Of a stretch of DNA of 19,084 bases, positions 15,190-19,084 are shown piece by piece. Each line of letters starts with the position of its first letter. Position 1 is the first letter of the stretch. The DNA comes from an uncultured Bacteroidota bacterium (GTDB lineage Bacteria; Bacteroidota; Bacteroidia; Chitinophagales; Chitinophagaceae), in contig CAINEG010000141.1 of the NCBI GenBank assembly GCA_903847655.1, positions 1 through 19,084 on the forward strand, in the 5' to 3' direction. Both the position numbers and the translations under genes were made by a program. The notes under the pieces were generated by a model, which saw nothing but the letters and a program-made list of their open reading frames with translations, did not search any database and was not told the origin of the DNA.

Positions 15190-16269
15190 ATGTTCATAGT
15201 AGATGCTCATTTGGATTTAGCCATGAATGCGGTGGAATGGAACCGTGATTTACAAAAAACGGTAGCAAACATTCGATTATTGGAAAAAGGGATGAACGAT
15301 AAACCAGACAGAGGCAATGGCACAGTGGCTTTGCCTGAATTGAGAGCAGGCAATATTGGTTTGGTAGTTGCCACACAAATTGCACGCGTAGAAACGCCTG
15401 GCACAGGCATCAAAGGTTGGGCCAGCCCTCAGGCAGCTTGGAATCAAACTCAATTGCAATTAGAATGGTATAAATCCATGGAAGCAGCAGGCGAAATGGT
15501 TCAAATCAAAAACAACCAAGATTTAGCAGCACATCTTTTACTATGGAACAATGAATTGCCTAATCAAGTTAAGCCAGTGGGTTATATACTTAGTTTAGAA
15601 GGGGCTGATTCTATTGTCAATTTGGATTACCTGCATACCGCTTATGAATATGGATTGCGTGCTTTGGGTCCAGCGCATTATGGGCCTGGCCGCTATGCCA
15701 ATGGCACCAATGCTACAGGTAAATTAAATGAAGAAGGAAAAGCTTTGCTAAAAGAAATGGGCAAGCTAAATATGATTTTAGATGCGACTCATTTATGCGA
15801 TGATGCATTTTGGGAGGCCATAGAAATATACCAAGGAACCATTTGGGCCAGTCACCACAATTGCAGGTCCTTGGTCAATCACAATCGACAACTGAGCGAT
15901 GAGATGATCAAAATATTGATCCAAAAAAATGCAGTCATTGGTGCTGCTTTAGATGCTTGGATGATGGTGCCTGATTGGGAAAGAGGACTTTCCACACCTT
16001 TGGGTATGCAATGTAATTTAGAAAAGATGATTGACCATATGGACCATATTTGTCAAATAGCGGGCAATACCAATCACATTGGTATGGGTACCGATTTGGA
16101 TGGGGCCTTTGGTAAAGAACAATGTCCTTATGATATAAATTCTGTGGCCGATTTGCAAATTGTTCCTAACTTACTGATGAAAAGAGGCTATACTGCCGAT
16201 GATTGTGAAAAAATAATGCATGGGAATTGGTTGCGCCTTTTAAGCAATACATGGAATAGCACTGATTAA
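15190..16269 (+). CDS. Membrane dipeptidase (peptidase family M19)
   Basis: The protein has 359 residues from the ATG at 15190 (MFIVDAHLD). An upstream in-frame ATG at 15094 is rejected because it overlaps the PLP enzyme and adds unrelated residues. M19 dipeptidases are zinc TIM-barrel enzymes that hydrolyse dipeptides and accept a D-residue at the C-terminal position. Zinc ligands are visible: H7 and D9 in VDAHLDLA, E137 in LSLEGAD, H201 in DATHLCD, and H222/H223 in ASHHNC. The catalytic-site Asp is in GMGTDLDG (D302/D304). No signal peptide or anchor is seen, so despite the family name it is probably cytoplasmic and would need imported dipeptides. It lies 13 bp after the PLP enzyme, to which it could supply free D-amino acids. 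Confidence 0.9.
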   Translation: MFIVDAHLDLAMNAVEWNRDLQKTVANIRLLEKGMNDKPDRGNGTVALPELRAGNIGLVVATQIARVETPGTGIKGWASPQAAWNQTQLQLEWYKSMEAAGEMVQIKNNQDLAAHLLLWNNELPNQVKPVGYILSLEGADSIVNLDYLHTAYEYGLRALGPAHYGPGRYANGTNATGKLNEEGKALLKEMGKLNMILDATHLCDDAFWEAIEIYQGTIWASHHNCRSLVNHNRQLSDEMIKILIQKNAVIGAALDAWMMVPDWERGLSTPLGMQCNLEKMIDHMDHICQIAGNTNHIGMGTDLDGAFGKEQCPYDINSVADLQIVPNLLMKRGYTADDCEKIMHGNWLRLLSNTWNSTD

Positions 16270-16299
16270 TTAAATTCTTTAACCATAAAATTTTCTTAC

Positions 16300-17145
16300 A
16301 TGAAACCATTACTATTTTTAATAGTTGCTGCACTTTCTGTTGTAGGGGTGAATGCGCAAAAATTGTTTACTTATCCAATAGGCGTTCAAACCTATACTTT
16401 CAGAGATCATTTTCCAAAGGGGGTTGAAAAAACATTGGATGAAATTAAAAGCTTGGGCTTTACCGAAATTGAAGGCAATGCCCCTAAGGGAATGACCGAA
16501 ACAGCGTATAAAATACTTTGTGATGCCAAAGGCTTAAGCATTCCATCTACGGGTGCCGAATACGATGAACTATTGAAAGACCCAATGGCAGTGGTAGCTA
16601 AGGCTAAAATTTTAGGCGCCAAATTTGTGATGTGTGCTTGGATACCTCATCAAAAAGGTCAGTTCAATTTAGAGAATGCTAAAAATGCAGTTCAGGTTTT
16701 TAATAATGCAGGAAAAATATTAAGTGACAATGGATTGACCTTGTGTTACCATGAACATGGGTTTGAATTTCAACCCTATGAAGATGGAACGCTTTTGGAT
16801 TACATAATTAAATCGACCAATCCTAAATATGTTTCTTTTGAGATGGATGTGTTATGGGTAATGCATGGGGGAGGAGCAACCATGCCCGTGACTTTGTTAA
16901 ATAAATATCCAGGCCGTTTCAAGTTAATGCACTTGAAAGATTTAAAAAAAGGGGTCAAAGGAGATTTGACTGGAGGCACACCTGCTGAAAACGATGTGCC
17001 AGTTGGGATGGGTCAGGGCAATTGGAAAGAAATTATTAAGTTGGCAAAAAAATATGGAGTGGTGCATTGCTTTGTCGAAGATGAAAGCGATCATGAAATG
17101 GAAAACATTCCTTTAAGTTTGGCCTACTTAAAAAGTTTAAAATAA
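16300..17145 (+). CDS. Exported sugar phosphate isomerase/epimerase-like TIM-barrel protein
   Basis: The 281-residue product opens with a signal peptide (MKPLLFLIVAALSVVGVNAQ, cleavage after NAQ). The rest is a xylose-isomerase-like TIM barrel (AP endonuclease 2 superfamily). Motifs in order are GVQTYTFRD (28-36), GFTEIEGNA (53-61), CYHEHGFEFQPY (149-160), E181/D183 in FEMDVLW, H211 in LMHLKDL, and E260 in HCFVEDES. These residues fit the divalent-metal site of the family. Export argues against a phosphorylated substrate. In Bacteroidota, similar exported proteins often accompany keto-sugar or glycoside metabolism, but no partner of that type is adjacent. It is the last gene of the operon, 30 bp after the cytoplasmic dipeptidase, and is followed by a strong terminator. 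Confidence 0.82.
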   Translation: MKPLLFLIVAALSVVGVNAQKLFTYPIGVQTYTFRDHFPKGVEKTLDEIKSLGFTEIEGNAPKGMTETAYKILCDAKGLSIPSTGAEYDELLKDPMAVVAKAKILGAKFVMCAWIPHQKGQFNLENAKNAVQVFNNAGKILSDNGLTLCYHEHGFEFQPYEDGTLLDYIIKSTNPKYVSFEMDVLWVMHGGGATMPVTLLNKYPGRFKLMHLKDLKKGVKGDLTGGTPAENDVPVGMGQGNWKEIIKLAKKYGVVHCFVEDESDHEMENIPLSLAYLKSLK

Positions 17146-17160
17146 ATGATACTTCAAAAA

Positions 17161-17197
17161 ATAAAATAAGCCACTAACCACTAGTGGCTTATTTTAT
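17161..17197. terminator. Perfect bidirectional terminator between the plus operon and araA
   Basis: ATAAAATAAGCCACTA (17161-17176) and its exact complement TAGTGGCTTATTTTAT (17182-17197) form a 16-bp stem with a 5-base ACCAC loop. The A/T-rich outer stem gives T tracts in both directions, so it can end the plus operon and the araDA transcript. The right arm also encodes the last codons of AraA, and the TAG stop (17181-17183) lies at the loop edge. Confidence 0.85.
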
Positions 17198-18689
17198 AAT
17201 AGACATCACTCCATTTTAATTCATTTTTAAAGGAGCTTAATTCGGTATTCTTTCCAATCAAAGTAAATTCTATTCCAGCTATTTCTGCAAAATCTTCTAA
17301 ATGATCCTTAGTTAAGTTTTGGCTATAACAAGTATGATGGGCACCACCTGCTAAAATCCAAGCAGCACATCCTGTATGCATATTAGGGTAAGGCTTCCAC
17401 AATACTCTTGCAACAGGCAATAAAGGCAAGGCTTGTATTGGTTTAACCGCCATGACCTCATTCACCAATAACCTAAAACGATTACCCATATCCACAATAG
17501 AGGCGTTCAAGGCTGCGCCAGGCGTGGTATTAAAAACCAATCTTACTGGATCTGCTTTGCCACCAATACCCAATGGATGTATTTCGCAACTTGGTTTTCC
17601 TTCTGCAATACTTGGACATATCTCCAACATATGTGCGCCTAAAACCATTCTATTATCGGGTTGAAAATGATAAGTGTAATCTTCCATGAATGAATTGCCT
17701 CCTTCTAAACCAGCGCCCATTACTTTCATGGCTCTCACTAAAGCTGCGGTCTTCCAATCTCCTTCGCCCGCAAAACCATAACCCTTGGCCATTAATCTTT
17801 GTGCAGCAATACCTGGTAGTTGTGCAAGGCCATTTAAGTCTTCAAAAGTATCAGTGAAACCCTTGAAATTTCCTTGCACTAAAAACTTTTCAATACCTAA
17901 TTCAATTTTAGCAGCGGCTCTTAAGGAATCATGTGCCGCGCCATTTTTTAGTAAGCTGGCTTGTAGCTGGTACTCCTTTTCATAAATAGCCACCAATTCA
18001 TCAATTTCTTTTGCTGAAACCTGATCCACCACGGCTACTAAATCAGCAATGCCATAAGTATTCACACTGTAACCAAATTTTATTTCTGCTTCTACTTTGT
18101 CTCCCTCTGTTACTGCCACATAACGCATGTTGTCACCAAAGCGCACAAACTTAGCACCCTGCCAATCATGCCAAGCTGCAGCGGCTCTAGCCCAGCCATT
18201 TATTTTTTCTAAGGATTCTTCATCCTGCCAATGGCCCACCACTACTTTTCTATGAATATTCATTCTTGCAGTGATAAAACCAAATTCTCTATCTCCATGT
18301 GCGCTCTGATTTAAATTCATAAAATCCATATCAATGGTCTCCCAAGGAATGTCTCTATTAAACTGTGTATGAAAATGAAGTAGGGGCTTGCTTAAAATTT
18401 TAAGTCCATTGATCCACATTTTGGCGGGTGAAAAAGTATGCATCCAACAAACAACGCCAATACAATTTTTATCATTGTTAGCTTCTTGCATGGCTTTCAA
18501 TACTTCTTCGCTAGATTTTACCACCGGCTTAAATACTACATTCACTGGAATGGTTTTAGAAGCCGTCAATGAACCTGCAATGGTATTGGAATGTTCTGCC
18601 ACTTTTTTTAAAGTTGCTTCGCCGTATAAATCTTGGCTACCTGTAATAAACCAAACGTCTAATTTTTTTAAATCTGGGATCATACTCAT
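17181..18689 (-). CDS. araA: L-arabinose isomerase
   Basis: The 502-residue product matches the usual family length (about 500) and converts L-arabinose to L-ribulose, the first step of cytoplasmic arabinose breakdown, with Mn(II). The metal and catalytic residues known from the E. coli enzyme are present: E309 in [16 protein letters not shown]336 in [10 protein letters not shown]353 in GAHMLEI, and H451/H452 in AGGAHHT. The N-terminal [12 protein letters not shown] (13-24) and [13 protein letters not shown] (81-93) are signature stretches. Translation may start at Met1 or Met3. It follows araD by 8 bp in one operon. No kinase gene (araB) is visible; it may lie beyond the window edge. Its last codons form one arm of the terminator hairpin. 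Confidence 0.97.
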   Translation of the reverse strand: MSMIPDLKKLDVWFITGSQDLYGEATLKKVAEHSNTIAGSLTASKTIPVNVVFKPVVKSSEEVLKAMQEANNDKNCIGVVCWMHTFSPAKMWINGLKILSKPLLHFHTQFNRDIPWETIDMDFMNLNQSAHGDREFGFITARMNIHRKVVVGHWQDEESLEKINGWARAAAAWHDWQGAKFVRFGDNMRYVAVTEGDKVEAEIKFGYSVNTYGIADLVAVVDQVSAKEIDELVAIYEKEYQLQASLLKNGAAHDSLRAAAKIELGIEKFLVQGNFKGFTDTFEDLNGLAQLPGIAAQRLMAKGYGFAGEGDWKTAALVRAMKVMGAGLEGGNSFMEDYTYHFQPDNRMVLGAHMLEICPSIAEGKPSCEIHPLGIGGKADPVRLVFNTTPGAALNASIVDMGNRFRLLVNEVMAVKPIQALPLLPVARVLWKPYPNMHTGCAAWILAGGAHHTCYSQNLTKDHLEDFAEIAGIEFTLIGKNTELSSFKNELKWSDVYYKISH

Positions 18690-18697
18690 TATATTTT

Positions 18698-19084
18698 TTA
18701 TTGACCGTAATAACTATTGGGGCCATGTTTTCTTTGAAAATGTTTTTCTTTTAAGGAATCTTTCATAGGACTTGCTTCCTTATTAATTTGTTCTGTAAGT
18801 AAAGCAGTTTTTGCGATGAATTCTAACACAGCGCTGTTGTGCACTGCTTTTTTTGCATCCTTGCCCCAGGTAAAAGGCGCATGGTTGCCTACTAAAATCA
18901 TTTCTAGTTCTTGATAATCTAAATTTCTTTCTTTAAAACAATCTATAATTTGATGCCCTGTTTCAATTTCATAATCCCCTTTAATTTTTTCATCTTTCAT
19001 AGGAACAGCGCAAGGAATTGCGGCAATGGTATAATCTGCATGGGTAGTGCCATAAACAGGAATGTCTCTCAAGCTTTGCGCCCA
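18698..19084 (-). CDS. araD: L-ribulose-5-phosphate 4-epimerase (N-terminus outside window)
   Basis: The reading frame stays open to the right edge of the window (first visible residues [12 protein letters not shown]), so the N-terminal part of about 100 residues is missing. The 128 visible residues match the C-terminal half of AraD, which interconverts L-ribulose-5-phosphate and D-xylulose-5-phosphate using zinc. [14 protein letters not shown] holds the catalytic Asp region, [18 protein letters not shown] holds the last zinc His, and the C-terminal [10 protein letters not shown] holds the catalytic Tyr region. The first two zinc-binding residues of the family lie in the missing part. The stop is 8 bp before the araA start, so the order is araD-araA. 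Promoter and any araB or regulator would lie beyond the window. Confidence 0.95.
   Translation of the reverse strand, partial: WAQSLRDIPVYGTTHADYTIAAIPCAVPMKDEKIKGDYEIETGHQIIDCFKERNLDYQELEMILVGNHAPFTWGKDAKKAVHNSAVLEFIAKTALLTEQINKEASPMKDSLKEKHFQRKHGPNSYYGQ

Noticed and set aside
18388..18768. A 126-codon plus-strand frame opposite araA and araD
   Set aside because: It is the antisense shadow of the firmly identified araA/araD genes and shows no family motif.
1..19084. Mobile element, phage, CRISPR or defence system
   Set aside because: No transposase, integrase, repeat array, terminal repeats or known defence domains were seen; gene content and base use look like ordinary chromosome throughout.

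Overview
The window looks like chromosomal DNA of a Bacteroidota bacterium, most likely Chitinophagaceae or a close relative. It is AT-rich. Several proteins have family types common in that phylum: an MG2/TonB-plug secreted protein, a DUF4440-type lipoprotein, a SOUL protein and secreted GH43 and beta-helix proteins. Shine-Dalgarno sites are weak or absent, and several upstream regions carry TAnnTTTG-like -7 boxes. I see no tRNA, rRNA, CRISPR array, insertion sequence or phage gene. No stretch longer than about 150 bases lacks a gene.

Bases 1-9180 are mostly unrelated single genes. In order they are: the 3' part of a Brp/Blh carotene-dioxygenase-like membrane protein, a secreted parallel beta-helix protein, a PhyH-type Fe(II)/2-oxoglutarate oxygenase, a secreted MG2 plus TonB-plug protein, a DUF4440 lipoprotein and a GNAT acetyltransferase (both minus strand), a SOUL protein paired with an atypical short-chain dehydrogenase, and a secreted GH43 glycosidase.

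Bases 9182-17145 form two divergent gene sets around a 146-bp control region (12115-12260). The minus-strand pair is an APC amino-acid permease followed by an aldo/keto reductase fused to a Rid domain. The plus-strand operon has five genes with 10-30 bp gaps: GntP-family permease, Rid protein, D-serine dehydratase/D-threonine aldolase-like PLP enzyme, M19 dipeptidase, and a secreted sugar-isomerase-like TIM barrel. A consistent reading is uptake and breakdown of D- or hydroxy-amino acids and their dipeptides. The PLP enzyme would release a reactive enamine/imine that the adjacent Rid protein hydrolyses. This is inference from family chemistry and gene order.

Bases 17181-19084 are an L-arabinose catabolic operon on the minus strand (araD, cut by the window edge, then araA). 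It converges on the plus operon at a perfect 16-bp hairpin that also encodes the last codons of AraA. The GH43 enzyme at 8140-9180 could supply arabinose or xylose to such a pathway, but it is not adjacent.
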